Source: Ruminococcus sp. UBA3767
GTDB taxonomy: Bacteria; Bacillota; Clostridia; Oscillospirales; Ruminococcaceae
Assembly: GCA_002371625.1 (NCBI GenBank)
Contig: DFFV01000016.1
Span: 1-8,894, forward strand
DNA length: 8,894 nucleotides
Direction of reading: 5' to 3'
Part shown: in pieces, positions 1 to 7,099 of the stretch
How the letters are laid out: the number at the start of each line of letters is the position of its first letter
How positions within the stretch are numbered: position 1 is the stretch's first letter
Notes under the pieces: generated by a model
Databases searched by the model: none
Told to the model about the DNA's origin: nothing
Seen by the model: only the letters and a program-made list of their open reading frames with translations
Made by a program: the position numbers and the translations under genes

Positions 1-1311
1 TTCGACGGCACCTGCTGCTATGAATACACTGACGACCGCAAAAAAGAGCATAAAGCATGGGGAACCAGAGTCTTTGATTACGGAAAAGCAGAGGTGTGCT
101 CGTTCCTTATATCAAGTGCAAATTACTGGTTCGATGAATTCCATGTGGACGGTCTTAGAGTTGATGCAGTCGCTTCAATGCTCTATCTGGACTATGATAG
201 ACGTGACGGAGAGTGGGCTGCAAATATCTATGGCGGAAACGAGAACCTTGAGGCTGTTGAGTTCCTCAAGCACCTCAATGAAGCTGTTTTCCTCAAGCAT
301 CCGGACGCTCTTATGATCGCTGAAGAATCAACGGCATGGCCGCTTGTTACCAAGCCTACTGATATCGGCGGTCTCGGCTTCAACTTCAAGTGGAATATGG
401 GCTGGATGAACGATATGCTCAAGTATATGCAGTATGATCCTATCGACAGATCCTTCCACCACGATATGCTTACTTTCTCATTCTTCTATGCGTTCAGCGA
501 GAACTTTATACTGCCTATCTCGCACGACGAGGTGGTGCACGGCAAGGCTTCGCTGGTAAATAAAATGCACGGAAGCGATATTGACGGAAAGTTTGCGCAG
601 TGTAAGCTGTTTATGGCTTATATGATGGCTCATCCGGGTAAAAAGCTGACATTTATGGGCGCTGATTTTGCCCAGTTCAGAGAGTGGGATTATGAGAACG
701 GCCTTGAGTGGTTCCTCGTTGATGAGTATGAGAACCACAGGAATTATCAAAAGTTCATCAAGCGTCTGAATAATCTCTATAAAGATACTCCTGCGTTCTG
801 GCAGAGAGATTTCACATGGGAAGGCTTCAGCTGGATCTCCAACGACGATTTCAGACAGAGCATAATCATTTTCAGAAGATTTGATAATGACGGCAATGAG
901 ATCATCGTTGTGTGCAACTTTGTTCCCGTTGAGAGAAAGTCGTATTGCTTCGGCGTTCCGTATAAAGGAAAGTATACCGAGATATTCAACTCCTCAACAG
1001 CGGACGGTGCTCCTGCCACTAACGGTACGGTCAAGAGCATCGAGCAGGGAATGCACGGCTTCGAGCAGTCTGTCTGCATAGATATCCCCGCATTCAGCGT
1101 GATGTATTTCACCGTTGAAAAGGAGAAAAAGCGCAAGACAGCAAAGAAGTCCGCAGCAGGCAAAGCTGCTCCCAAGAGCAAGGCTTCGGCTAAAAAGGCA
1201 GAAACTAAAAAGACTGCCGAAAAGAAAGCTCCTGCTAAAGCAGCAGCCAAAAAAACAGCCGCTGAAACAGCAGCTAAAAAAACAACAAAAGCAGCTAAAA
1301 AAGCTGAATAA
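1..1311 (+). CDS. glgB: 1,4-alpha-glucan branching enzyme GlgB, 3' part (5' end outside window)
   Basis: This is the C-terminal 436 residues of a GH13 glycogen branching enzyme, which cuts alpha-1,4-glucan chains and rejoins them as alpha-1,6 branches in the cytoplasm. Reading frame 1 is open from the first base. All three GH13 catalytic acids are visible: nucleophile D55 in DGLRVDAV (codon 163-165), acid/base E108 in AEEST (322-324) and D176 in SHDEVVHGK (526-528). The upstream motif WGTRVFDYG also fits the family. The N-terminal CBM48 domain and first half of the barrel, very roughly 250-350 residues, lie outside the window. The beta-sandwich C-domain ends near PAFSVMYFTV (about 1087-1116). 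A Lys/Ala-rich tail then follows to the tandem stop TAATAA, which is unusual for GlgB and is listed separately. It is the first visible gene of the glg operon, 28 bases before the glgC ATG. The family call is firm. Confidence 0.97.
   Translation, partial: FDGTCCYEYTDDRKKEHKAWGTRVFDYGKAEVCSFLISSANYWFDEFHVDGLRVDAVASMLYLDYDRRDGEWAANIYGGNENLEAVEFLKHLNEAVFLKHPDALMIAEESTAWPLVTKPTDIGGLGFNFKWNMGWMNDMLKYMQYDPIDRSFHHDMLTFSFFYAFSENFILPISHDEVVHGKASLVNKMHGSDIDGKFAQCKLFMAYMMAHPGKKLTFMGADFAQFREWDYENGLEWFLVDEYENHRNYQKFIKRLNNLYKDTPAFWQRDFTWEGFSWISNDDFRQSIIIFRRFDNDGNEIIVVCNFVPVERKSYCFGVPYKGKYTEIFNSSTADGAPATNGTVKSIEQGMHGFEQSVCIDIPAFSVMYFTVEKEKKRKTAKKSAAGKAAPKSKASAKKAETKKTAEKKAPAKAAAKKTAAETAAKKTTKAAKKAE
1120..1308 (+). 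other. Lys/Ala-rich histone H1-like tail coding region of GlgB
   Basis: The last 63 codons of glgB encode a low-complexity basic tail with 23 Lys, 21 Ala, 7 Thr and 5 Glu. It contains KKTA-, AAKK- and KKAP-like steps reminiscent of histone H1 or bacterial H1-like tails. It follows the expected end of the GH13 C-terminal beta domain, so it is an addition and not part of the catalytic fold. The DNA is A-rich and has two runs of seven A (1249-1255 and 1276-1282), which could be prone to length change. The frame stays open and in phase with the catalytic part. A role in binding polyanions, partners or the glycogen particle is speculation. Confidence 0.9.
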
Positions 1312-1326
1312 TAAACTTTAATTGGT

Positions 1327-1332
1327 GGGTGA
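1327..1332 (+). promoter_or_regulatory. Shine-Dalgarno site that fixes the glgC start
   Basis: The bases GGGTGA sit 7 nt before ATG 1340 and match the GGTGA end of the consensus. An in-frame TTG at 1322 lies upstream of this site, has no site of its own, and is therefore not the likely start. Confidence 0.7.
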
Positions 1333-1339
1333 ATTTATT

Positions 1340-2542
1340 ATGTTCAACAAGAAAGAATGTGTGGCAATGCTTCTTGCAGGCGGACAGGGCAGCCGTCTGT
1401 ATGCGTTGACTCAGTCAGTTGCAAAGCCTGCAGTTCCGTTTGGCGCAAAGTACAGGATCATCGACTTTCCGCTTTCAAACTGCGTTAATTCGGGAATAGA
1501 TACCGTGGGCGTTCTTACTCAGTATCAGCCGTTCGTGCTCAATGAGTACATAGGAAACGGACAGCCTTGGGACCTTGACCGTATCCACGGCGGCGTCCAT
1601 GTACTTCCGCCTTATCAGAGCGCTTCCGGCGCAGACTGGTATTCGGGAACAGCTAACGCTATCTATCAGAATATCAGCTTTGTTGACAGGTACGATCCTG
1701 AGTATGTCGTTATCCTTTCGGGCGACCACATCTACAAAATGGATTATAACAAAATGCTCAATTTCCATAAGGCAAAGCAGGCTGATGCCACTATCGCAGT
1801 GCTTGACGTTCCTAAGGCAGAGGCATCAAGATTCGGTATCATGATAACCGATGAAGAGGATAATATCATAGATTTTGAGGAGAAGCCTAAGAATCCAAGG
1901 TCTACCCTCGCTTCTATGGGTATCTATATCTTCACTTGGAAAAAGCTCAGAGAGTATCTTATCGCTAACGAGAACGATAAGGAAGCCTCAAAGGACTTCG
2001 GTAAGAATATCATCCCCGATATGAGAGAAGCAGGCGAAAAGCTCGTGGCTTACAGATTTGACGGCTATTGGAAGGACGTAGGAACTATCGATTCTCTGTG
2101 GGAAGCAAATATGGACCTTATCAATCCCAATATCCCGATAGATCTGTATGATCCTGCATGGAAGATCTATTCAAGAAACCCTGTTCTTCCTCCGCAGAGC
2201 ATAGGCGAAAATGCCGAGATACAGAACTCAATGGTAACAGAGGGCTGCGTTATAGACGGCTCGGTAGAGTTCTCAATGATCTCAGAGGGCGTTATAGTTG
2301 AAAAAGGTGCAGTTATCTACGATTCCATACTTATGCCGGGCGCACATATCAAAGCAGGCGCAAAGGTAGAGTATGCTATCGTCGGCGAAAACTCAGTCAT
2401 CGGCGAGAATGCACAGATAGGTGCAAGACCTGAGACAATAGAGGATAAGGATTCCTGGGGAGTTGCGGTTGTCGGACATAATATCACAGTATCCGACGGC
2501 GGAACAGTTGCTCCAAAGGCGATCATCTATGAGAATATATAA
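1340..2542 (+). CDS. glgC: Glucose-1-phosphate adenylyltransferase, catalytic subunit GlgC
   Basis: This enzyme makes ADP-glucose and pyrophosphate from ATP and glucose-1-phosphate, usually the committed and regulated step of bacterial glycogen synthesis. The 400-residue protein starts at ATG 1340. The nucleotide-binding loop [14 protein letters not shown] is at residues 11-24. The catalytic Asp is D129 in [10 protein letters not shown], and the glucose-1-phosphate lysine is K182 in FEEKPKNP, matching E. coli D142 and K195 by motif. [15 protein letters not shown] (243-257) closes the catalytic domain. A left-handed beta-helix of hexapeptide-like repeats fills about 290-395. The position equivalent to the E. 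coli fructose-1,6-bisphosphate lysine K39 is S26, so activator response probably differs from enteric enzymes. It is followed after 17 bases by glgD, whose product is expected to assemble with it. Confidence 0.97.
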   Translation: MFNKKECVAMLLAGGQGSRLYALTQSVAKPAVPFGAKYRIIDFPLSNCVNSGIDTVGVLTQYQPFVLNEYIGNGQPWDLDRIHGGVHVLPPYQSASGADWYSGTANAIYQNISFVDRYDPEYVVILSGDHIYKMDYNKMLNFHKAKQADATIAVLDVPKAEASRFGIMITDEEDNIIDFEEKPKNPRSTLASMGIYIFTWKKLREYLIANENDKEASKDFGKNIIPDMREAGEKLVAYRFDGYWKDVGTIDSLWEANMDLINPNIPIDLYDPAWKIYSRNPVLPPQSIGENAEIQNSMVTEGCVIDGSVEFSMISEGVIVEKGAVIYDSILMPGAHIKAGAKVEYAIVGENSVIGENAQIGARPETIEDKDSWGVAVVGHNITVSDGGTVAPKAIIYENI

Positions 2543-2559
2543 GAAAGGACCGAGTAAAA

Positions 2560-3687
2560 ATGGAAGTTAATATGGGTAATGTACTGGGCCTTGTTTTCGC
2601 TAATATGCACGACATGACTCTTGGAGATCTGACCAAGAACAGAACAATGGGTTCAGTCCTCTTCGGAGGCAGATACAGACTTATCGACTTTCCTGTATCC
2701 AATATGGTAAACAGCGGTATCAGCGAGGTCGGAGTCATCACAAAATCAAATTATCAGTCACTGCTGGATCACCTGGGATCAGCAAGAGAGTGGGACCTTG
2801 CAAGAAAGAAGGGAGGACTCTTTATCCTTCCGCCTTTCGGCAATGTTGAAAGCACACTTTACAGAGGACGTATCGAGGCACTCTACGGCGCAATGAGCTT
2901 TATCAAAGGCTCAAGAGCTAAGTATGTGGTGCTGTCTGACTGCGATGTTGTTACTAATATCGACTATAAGCCGATAGTTCAGCAGCATATCGATTCGGGA
3001 GCTGATATAACAGCAGTCGTTCATACAGGCGTTTATACCTCTGATGAGGTGAAAACATCTACCGTGTTCAACGTTCGTGAGGATAAGAGCGTTTCTTCCG
3101 TTCTTATCATGCCCGAGCTCAGCGGTACCTGCACAGTCAGCCTGAATATGTTCGTTATGTCAATGGATTTCCTGCTTGATATGATAAACGACGCTATGGC
3201 AAGAGGAAATGTCAGCTTCGAGAGAAATATCCTCCAGGCTAAGTGCAGCGAGCTGAATATAATGACCTATGAGTATGATAACTATTTCAGCAAGCTCAAC
3301 AGCGTTGAGAGCTATTTCAGAGCAAATCAGCAGCTCATCGATCCCGAAAATGCAAAGAAGCTGTTCGTGGATAAGAGATCTATCTATACCAAGGTCTCTG
3401 ATAATGCTCCTGCAAAGTATGACCTTAACTGTAAGGTGAAGTCGTCACTTATCGCAGACGGCTGCATCATCGAGGGCGAAGTTGAAAATTGTGTACTGTT
3501 CAGAGGAGTTAAAATAGGCAAGGGCGCTAAGGTAAAGAACTGCATACTTATGCAGGGTACTATCGTTGGAGATAATGCCGAGCTGAATTATCTTATCACC
3601 GATAAGAACGTTACCATCAGCGAAAACCATGCACTTTCAAGCTCACCGAGCTATCCTATGTATGTAGGAAAGGGCGCAAGCGTCTGA
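2560..3687 (+). CDS. glgD: GlgD, non-catalytic/regulatory paralogue of ADP-glucose pyrophosphorylase
   Basis: This 375-residue protein is homologous to GlgC over its whole length (GGRYRLIDFPVSNMVNSGI at 36-54, a beta-helix at about 293-350) but has lost the catalytic signatures. The GGxGxRL loop is replaced by LVFANMHDMTLGDLT (11-25). The [10 protein letters not shown] block has become LSDCDVVTNIDY (125-136). No FEEKPK block is visible. This matches the Firmicute GlgD family, known to pair with GlgC and alter its activity or allostery. The hetero-oligomer is inferred from family knowledge and gene adjacency. AAAGGA (2544-2549) lies 10 nt before ATG 2560; a second in-frame ATG at 2572 has no comparable site. 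Confidence 0.95.
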   Translation: MEVNMGNVLGLVFANMHDMTLGDLTKNRTMGSVLFGGRYRLIDFPVSNMVNSGISEVGVITKSNYQSLLDHLGSAREWDLARKKGGLFILPPFGNVESTLYRGRIEALYGAMSFIKGSRAKYVVLSDCDVVTNIDYKPIVQQHIDSGADITAVVHTGVYTSDEVKTSTVFNVREDKSVSSVLIMPELSGTCTVSLNMFVMSMDFLLDMINDAMARGNVSFERNILQAKCSELNIMTYEYDNYFSKLNSVESYFRANQQLIDPENAKKLFVDKRSIYTKVSDNAPAKYDLNCKVKSSLIADGCIIEGEVENCVLFRGVKIGKGAKVKNCILMQGTIVGDNAELNYLITDKNVTISENHALSSSPSYPMYVGKGASV

Positions 3688-3699
3688 TACAAACAGATA

Positions 3700-3730
3700 A
3701 AGCAGGGCATTTTGCCAATGCCTTGCTTTT
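3700..3730 (+). terminator. Hairpin with short U-tract between glgD and glgA (terminator or attenuator)
   Basis: Arms AAGCAGGGCAT (3700-3710) and ATGCCTTGCTT (3718-3728) form an 11-bp stem with one G-U pair and a 7-nt loop, followed by TT to give a TTTT run (3727-3730). Outer bases CAGATA (3694-3699) and TATCTG (3735-3740) can extend the pairing. The short U-run and its position inside an operon suggest partial termination or mRNA processing more than a full stop. I see no convincing separate promoter for glgA. Confidence 0.6.
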
Positions 3731-3754
3731 ATAGTATCTGAAATATATGAATGA

Positions 3755-3762
3755 AAAGGGGG
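3755..3762 (+). promoter_or_regulatory. Shine-Dalgarno site that sets the glgA TTG start
   Basis: AAAGGGGG is 8 nt before TTG 3771. The in-frame ATG at 3747 lies before this site and has no Shine-Dalgarno match upstream. Starting at TTG gives MNILYTASEA, matching the usual GlgA N-terminus. Confidence 0.8.
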
Positions 3763-3770
3763 CAAAGAAT

Positions 3771-5183
3771 TTGAATATACTGTATACAGCAAGCGAAGCT
3801 ATCCCTTATGCCGCTTCGGGAGGACTTGCCGATGTAGCAGGCTCTCTGCCTGCGGCAATAAACGCACTGGGACATGATTGCAGAGTGGTCATACCCTATT
3901 ACAGCCAGATACGTCAGGAGCTGAAGGATCAGCTTTCCTACGTTACCAATTTCACAGTTCCTGTCGCATGGAGAAATCAGTATTGCGGAGTTTTCACAGG
4001 ACACGTCAACGGAGTAACTTATTATCTTCTCGATAACGAGTATTATTTCCAGAGAAACGGACTTTATGGCTTCTATGACGATGCGGAGAGATTTATATTC
4101 TTCTCCAGAGCAGTGCTTGAGCTGCTGCATTATATTGATTTTCACCCCGATATCATAAATGCGAACGATTGGCAGACAGCCCTTGTGCCTGTGTATTTTG
4201 ATATCTTTTACCGCTATCAGCAGGGCTATGAGGATATCAAGACCGTGTTCACGATACATAACATTCAGTATCAGGGACAGTACGGACTTGAGCTTATCAA
4301 CGACATCATGGGTATACCGCTTTATCATACCGATCTGCTTTCCTATGACGGCGATGTTAACTTTATGAAGTCTGCTATCGAAACTGCCGACAGAGTAACT
4401 ACCGTTTCTCCGAGCTATGCGTGGGAGATACTCGATCCATGGTATTCTCACGGAATGGACAGAGAGCTTGTCCATAAACAGTATAAGCTCAGCGGTATCC
4501 TTAACGGCATTGATACCAACATCTACGATCCGGCAACGGATAAGTGTATCGCTAAGAATTATTCGCTCAATAACAAGCTGGGCAAATCTGTCTGCAAGAA
4601 AAAGCTGCTCGATGAAATGGGCATGTCAGGCGGAAAAGAGCCTGTTATCGGCATAGTTTCAAGGTTTGTTTCCCATAAGGGACTGGATCTTATAAAGTAT
4701 GTCTTTGAGGATATCCTCAGAGCAGGGTATAAGTTTGCGATACTCGGTTCGGGCGAAAAGATATATGAGGACTTCTTTGAGGAAATGCATTACCGCTATC
4801 CCGACAGGGTAGGACTCAGGCTCGGCTTTGTTCCCGAGCTTTCACGAAAGATATATGCTGGAGCAGATATGTTCCTTATGCCTTCTCAGAGCGAGCCTTG
4901 CGGACTTGCGCAGATGATTGCGCTGAGATACGGAACTATCCCTATCGTGCGTGAGACCGGCGGATTGAGAGATACTATCCACGATGCAGGAGATAAGGGC
5001 GGAAACGGATTTACCTTTAAATCCTATAACGCACACGATATGCTCGATGCCTGCATAAGAGCAAGAGCGTATTACGATAACAGAATGAATTGGGGCGCAC
5101 TTGTGAATACTGCTCTCAGGCAGGATTTCAGCTGGACCAATTCAGCTAAGCAATATATCTCCCTTTACGAAGATATTCACTGA
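3771..5183 (+). CDS. glgA: Glycogen synthase (ADP-glucose), GT5 family
   Basis: GlgA adds glucose from ADP-glucose to the non-reducing ends of alpha-1,4-glucan. The 470-residue length fits the family. The chosen start is TTG 3771, which puts the N-terminal glucan synthase signature in register with E. coli GlgA: SGGLADVAGSLP begins at residue 16. The C-terminal Rossmann half holds IVSRFVSHKGLDL (295-307; R298 and K303 match E. coli R300 and K305), EPCGLAQMIALRYGTIPIV (375-393; E375 matches E377) and ETGGLRDT (395-402). Two substitutions stand out: the KxGGL lysine (E. coli K15) is A15, and the HDW histidine is N132 (NDWQTAL). These may be lineage features and not signs of inactivity, since the rest is intact. 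It is the last operon gene, ending 34 bases before a strong terminator. Confidence 0.95.
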   Translation: MNILYTASEAIPYAASGGLADVAGSLPAAINALGHDCRVVIPYYSQIRQELKDQLSYVTNFTVPVAWRNQYCGVFTGHVNGVTYYLLDNEYYFQRNGLYGFYDDAERFIFFSRAVLELLHYIDFHPDIINANDWQTALVPVYFDIFYRYQQGYEDIKTVFTIHNIQYQGQYGLELINDIMGIPLYHTDLLSYDGDVNFMKSAIETADRVTTVSPSYAWEILDPWYSHGMDRELVHKQYKLSGILNGIDTNIYDPATDKCIAKNYSLNNKLGKSVCKKKLLDEMGMSGGKEPVIGIVSRFVSHKGLDLIKYVFEDILRAGYKFAILGSGEKIYEDFFEEMHYRYPDRVGLRLGFVPELSRKIYAGADMFLMPSQSEPCGLAQMIALRYGTIPIVRETGGLRDTIHDAGDKGGNGFTFKSYNAHDMLDACIRARAYYDNRMNWGALVNTALRQDFSWTNSAKQYISLYEDIH

Positions 5184-5216
5184 CCAATGAATATACATTT
5201 AATGCCCGTTAAATGG

Positions 5217-5250
5217 AAAAAACAGCTGCCTTTTTGGCGGCTGTTTTTTT
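5217..5250 (+). terminator. Intrinsic terminator of the glg operon
   Basis: Arms AACAGCTGCC (5221-5230) and GGCGGCTGTT (5236-5245) form a 10-bp stem with one G-U pair and a TTTTT loop. A run of seven T (5244-5250) follows. The A-run before the left arm (5217-5222) can pair with the T-run, so it may also work on the opposite strand. Confidence 0.92.
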
Positions 5251-5259
5251 GTGCCTGTT

Positions 5260-5295
5260 AAAACAAAAGAACTGCCGTTTTCACAGCAGTTCTTT
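5260..5295 (-). terminator. Intrinsic terminator of the LCP gene, facing the glg terminator
   Basis: A perfect 10-bp stem is formed by 5266-5275 (AAAGAACTGC) and 5286-5295 (GCAGTTCTTT) with a 10-nt loop. On the minus strand it is followed by a T-rich run (TTTTGTTTT, 5268-5260). It begins 7 bases after the LCP stop codon. Confidence 0.88.
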
Positions 5296-5301
5296 GAATA
5301 T

Positions 5302-6981
5302 TCACTGTAACGTGTTCTGGTTCGGATCTTGCTGTTGCTGTTGCTGCTGAGCGTTCGGATCAGCCGTTTCTGTTTTGTTTCCACCGTTTGTATAGGTGTA
5401 CTGGTTGATCGTACCTGCATCCATCTTCTGAATAGCCTGCTCAACAGTTGTTGAGTCGCCGTAGATCATATCCAGCAGCAGTGTGCAGCACTTGTCATAG
5501 TCAGGTGTAAGCACAGCCATATTGTTGATGACCTCTTCCTTGAAGTAAGGATAATGCGGCATCTGCACCTGGCAAACCTGATATCCCATAATCTCTCCTG
5601 CGTTGAGGATGAGTGAAGCGATCTCACCGTCGCTGATATCCGTTGTAATCTGCGGAGCTACCTTGTTTATAAGGCTGTCCAGCTCAAGAATACTGAGGCT
5701 TTTGAGCTTCTGTACAGCTATCGAGATCATTTCACGCTGTCTTTCGGTCCTTCCGTAATCGTCGCCGCAGCCCTCTCTTACACGAACATAAGCAAGTGCC
5801 TGGTTTCCGTTGAGATGCTGCTTGCCCGCTTTGCTCAGGTAATCCTTCTCAGCAGGGTTCTTCAGATACTTGTTGTGCTCTCTGATAGCCTCCTGCATTG
5901 CGTTCATCTCGTCCTGATCGACATCAACATCAACTCCGCCGATAGCCTCGATAACATCAATGAATGAATAGAAGTTCACAAGAACATATCTGTCTATCTT
6001 GACGTTGTAGTATTTTGATATAGTGTCCTTAAGCAAAGGTATTCCCTCGTGCCAGTAAGCCGAGTTGAGCCTGTTCATGCCGTAGTTTCCGACTTCAAGG
6101 TACTGGTCTCTGAGGAACGAAGCAAGAACTATCTTCTTCTTTTCCTTGTTTATAGAAACAAGCATCTGAACGTCGGTGTTTCCTCGTTCACCGCTGGATG
6201 TATCTCTCAGGTCCTCACCTACAAGCAGGATATTCATAACATTATCGTTTGTTATCGGAGAGCTTCTCTTTGAAAGCATCTCCTTGAGCTTAGCCAGCTG
6301 TTCTTCCTTGCTTATGGTGTCCGCTTTTGAAACAAGCTCACTGCTGTCTATCGGGCGCTCGCCTGAATTTACCTTGGTATCAGGGGTTCTGTTCAGCTTT
6401 CCTGTGTAGCTGAAAAACAGTATCAATATCAGTGCAACCAGCAGTATAACTACCAGCGAAACCGAGATAACTGTGATAAGAACGGTCTTTTTCTTCTTTG
6501 ACCAGCCCTTTTTCTTTGTGCCCTGTGCACTGTTTTCACCCTCAGGTCTGCCAACAGGTCTTGTTCCGTCGGGCCTTCTTCTTGCATGTGCGCCCTCGGG
6601 ACGAGGTCTTGCGCCGTCAGGTCTTTTTCTTGCAGGTGCACCATCGGGACGAGGTCTTGCGCCGTTAGGGCGCTTGCCATGTGCATTCTGCGGTCTTCTG
6701 TGCTGACCGTCAGGTCTTGGTCTGCTCTGACCGTTAGGTCTTCTGTGCTGTCCGTCAGGTCTTGGTCTGTGTCCTGCTGCACCGCCCTTGTTTTCGGTCG
6801 TATGCATCATCTCTACCGCCTGCGCTGAGTAGCTGTCGTCTGCGCTTTTACCGGTAGATTCTGTCCTGACCTCATCGCTGAAATCTTTAAGTCCTATTTT
6901 ATAAAGGTCAAGTGCTTCGTCTTCGTGATTCAGATCAGAAGCCTTGCCGATGTCATTCTTGTTCATGTTATCATCTGCCAT
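5302..6981 (-). CDS. LCP (LytR-CpsA-Psr) family membrane protein with basic repeat N-terminus
   Basis: LCP proteins transfer undecaprenyl-phosphate-linked polymers, such as teichoic acids or capsule, to peptidoglycan outside the membrane. Layout of the 559 residues: acidic cytoplasmic start (1-60), Arg/Pro/Gly repeats (72-148), Lys cluster KKKGWSKKKK, one transmembrane helix (about 166-190), linker, LCP domain (about 249-430), a further C-terminal region and a Gln-rich end. LCP marks are NILLVGEDLRD (250-260), SFLRDQYLEV (288-297), GGVDVDVD (348-355) and DDYGRTERQREM (407-418), the last carrying the conserved Arg residues. The topology fits a type II membrane protein. ATG 6981 is the first usable start because an in-frame TAA lies two codons upstream. 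The specific polymer cannot be told from sequence. It has its own promoter and terminator and is not part of the glg operon. Confidence 0.93.
   Translation of the reverse strand: MADDNMNKNDIGKASDLNHEDEALDLYKIGLKDFSDEVRTESTGKSADDSYSAQAVEMMHTTENKGGAAGHRPRPDGQHRRPNGQSRPRPDGQHRRPQNAHGKRPNGARPRPDGAPARKRPDGARPRPEGAHARRRPDGTRPVGRPEGENSAQGTKKKGWSKKKKTVLITVISVSLVVILLVALILILFFSYTGKLNRTPDTKVNSGERPIDSSELVSKADTISKEEQLAKLKEMLSKRSSPITNDNVMNILLVGEDLRDTSSGERGNTDVQMLVSINKEKKKIVLASFLRDQYLEVGNYGMNRLNSAYWHEGIPLLKDTISKYYNVKIDRYVLVNFYSFIDVIEAIGGVDVDVDQDEMNAMQEAIREHNKYLKNPAEKDYLSKAGKQHLNGNQALAYVRVREGCGDDYGRTERQREMISIAVQKLKSLSILELDSLINKVAPQITTDISDGEIASLILNAGEIMGYQVCQVQMPHYPYFKEEVINNMAVLTPDYDKCCTLLLDMIYGDSTTVEQAIQKMDAGTINQYTYTNGGNKTETADPNAQQQQQQQDPNQNTLQ
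5329..5349 (-). repeat. CAG/CAA trinucleotide tract encoding seven glutamines
   Basis: Seven consecutive Gln codons (residues 545-551) mix CAG and CAA near the C-terminus of the LCP protein, within a disordered-looking Gln/Asn/Pro end. Mixed codons make slippage less likely than in a pure repeat. Confidence 0.9.
6412..6486 (-). other. Transmembrane helix coding segment of the LCP protein
   Basis: Residues 166-190 are almost all Val, Leu, Ile, Ser and Phe and directly follow a Lys cluster (KKKK, 162-165). This fits a single membrane anchor with the N-terminus inside and the LCP domain outside. Confidence 0.9.
6538..6768 (-). repeat. Tandem repeats encoding RPRPDG-type units in the LCP protein
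   Basis: Residues 72-148 contain four units beginning RPRP[D/E]G, spaced 15-22 residues apart, for example RPRPDGQHRRPNGQS and RPRPDGAPARKRPDGA, then a degenerate end. The repetition is also visible in the DNA: a block with ACGAGGTCTTGCGCCGT recurs 48 bases apart (6601 and 6649), and GGTCTTCTGTGCTG recurs 45 bases apart (6692 and 6737). This suggests recent duplication and possible copy-number change between strains. The segment is strongly basic and should be disordered in the cytoplasm. Confidence 0.88.
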
Positions 6982-7000
6982 TTCTTAAACAATTGCCCCG

Positions 7001-7021
7001 CTGAGCGAAGCTCACTCCTTT
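7001..7021 (-). promoter_or_regulatory. Displaced Shine-Dalgarno and small hairpin in the LCP leader
   Basis: On the minus strand, AAAGGAG (7021-7015) is an excellent Shine-Dalgarno match but lies 33 nt before ATG 6981. It is followed directly by a 5-bp hairpin TGAGC-TTC-GCTCA (7014-7002). No start codon lies at normal distance from it. The ATG itself has only a weak AAGAA just before it. Confidence 0.55.
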
Positions 7022-7064
7022 CAATATTTCTATATAATACCCTATTATAATAATACACTAGAAC

Positions 7065-7093
7065 ATTATACACCATTATGTTAGAGTTTTCAA
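7065..7093 (-). promoter_or_regulatory. SigA-type promoter for the LCP gene
   Basis: On the minus strand, TTGAAA (7093-7088) and a perfect TATAAT (7070-7065) are separated by exactly 17 nt. Transcription would start near 7058 and give a leader of about 75-80 nt before ATG 6981. Confidence 0.8.
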
Positions 7094-7099
7094 CGGATA

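Noticed and set aside
777..1250. 157-codon open frame on the minus strand opposite the glgB end
   Set aside because: Its Ala/Phe/Leu-rich start is the mirror of the Lys/Ala tail codons; no independent evidence supports a gene.
1249..1283. A-runs in the glgB tail as a programmed -1 frameshift site (AAAAAAC)
   Set aside because: The heptamers are in the wrong codon phase for -1 slippage, and the zero frame is open to the stop without it.
1322..1339. Upstream TTG start for glgC, adding six residues
   Set aside because: The Shine-Dalgarno site lies inside this stretch and points to ATG 1340; the added residues are not typical of GlgC.
3747..3770. Upstream ATG start for glgA, adding eight residues
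   Set aside because: It has no Shine-Dalgarno site, and the strong site at 3755-3762 lies after it. The family N-terminus begins at TTG 3771.
3729..4475. 248-codon open frame on the minus strand opposite glgA
   Set aside because: It is fully antisense to conserved GlgA sequence, has no family resemblance that I recognise, and fits a codon-bias shadow.
5329..6768. LCP repeats as a CRISPR array or sign of a pseudogene
   Set aside because: The repeats are in frame, imperfect and coding, and the LCP catalytic motifs are intact.
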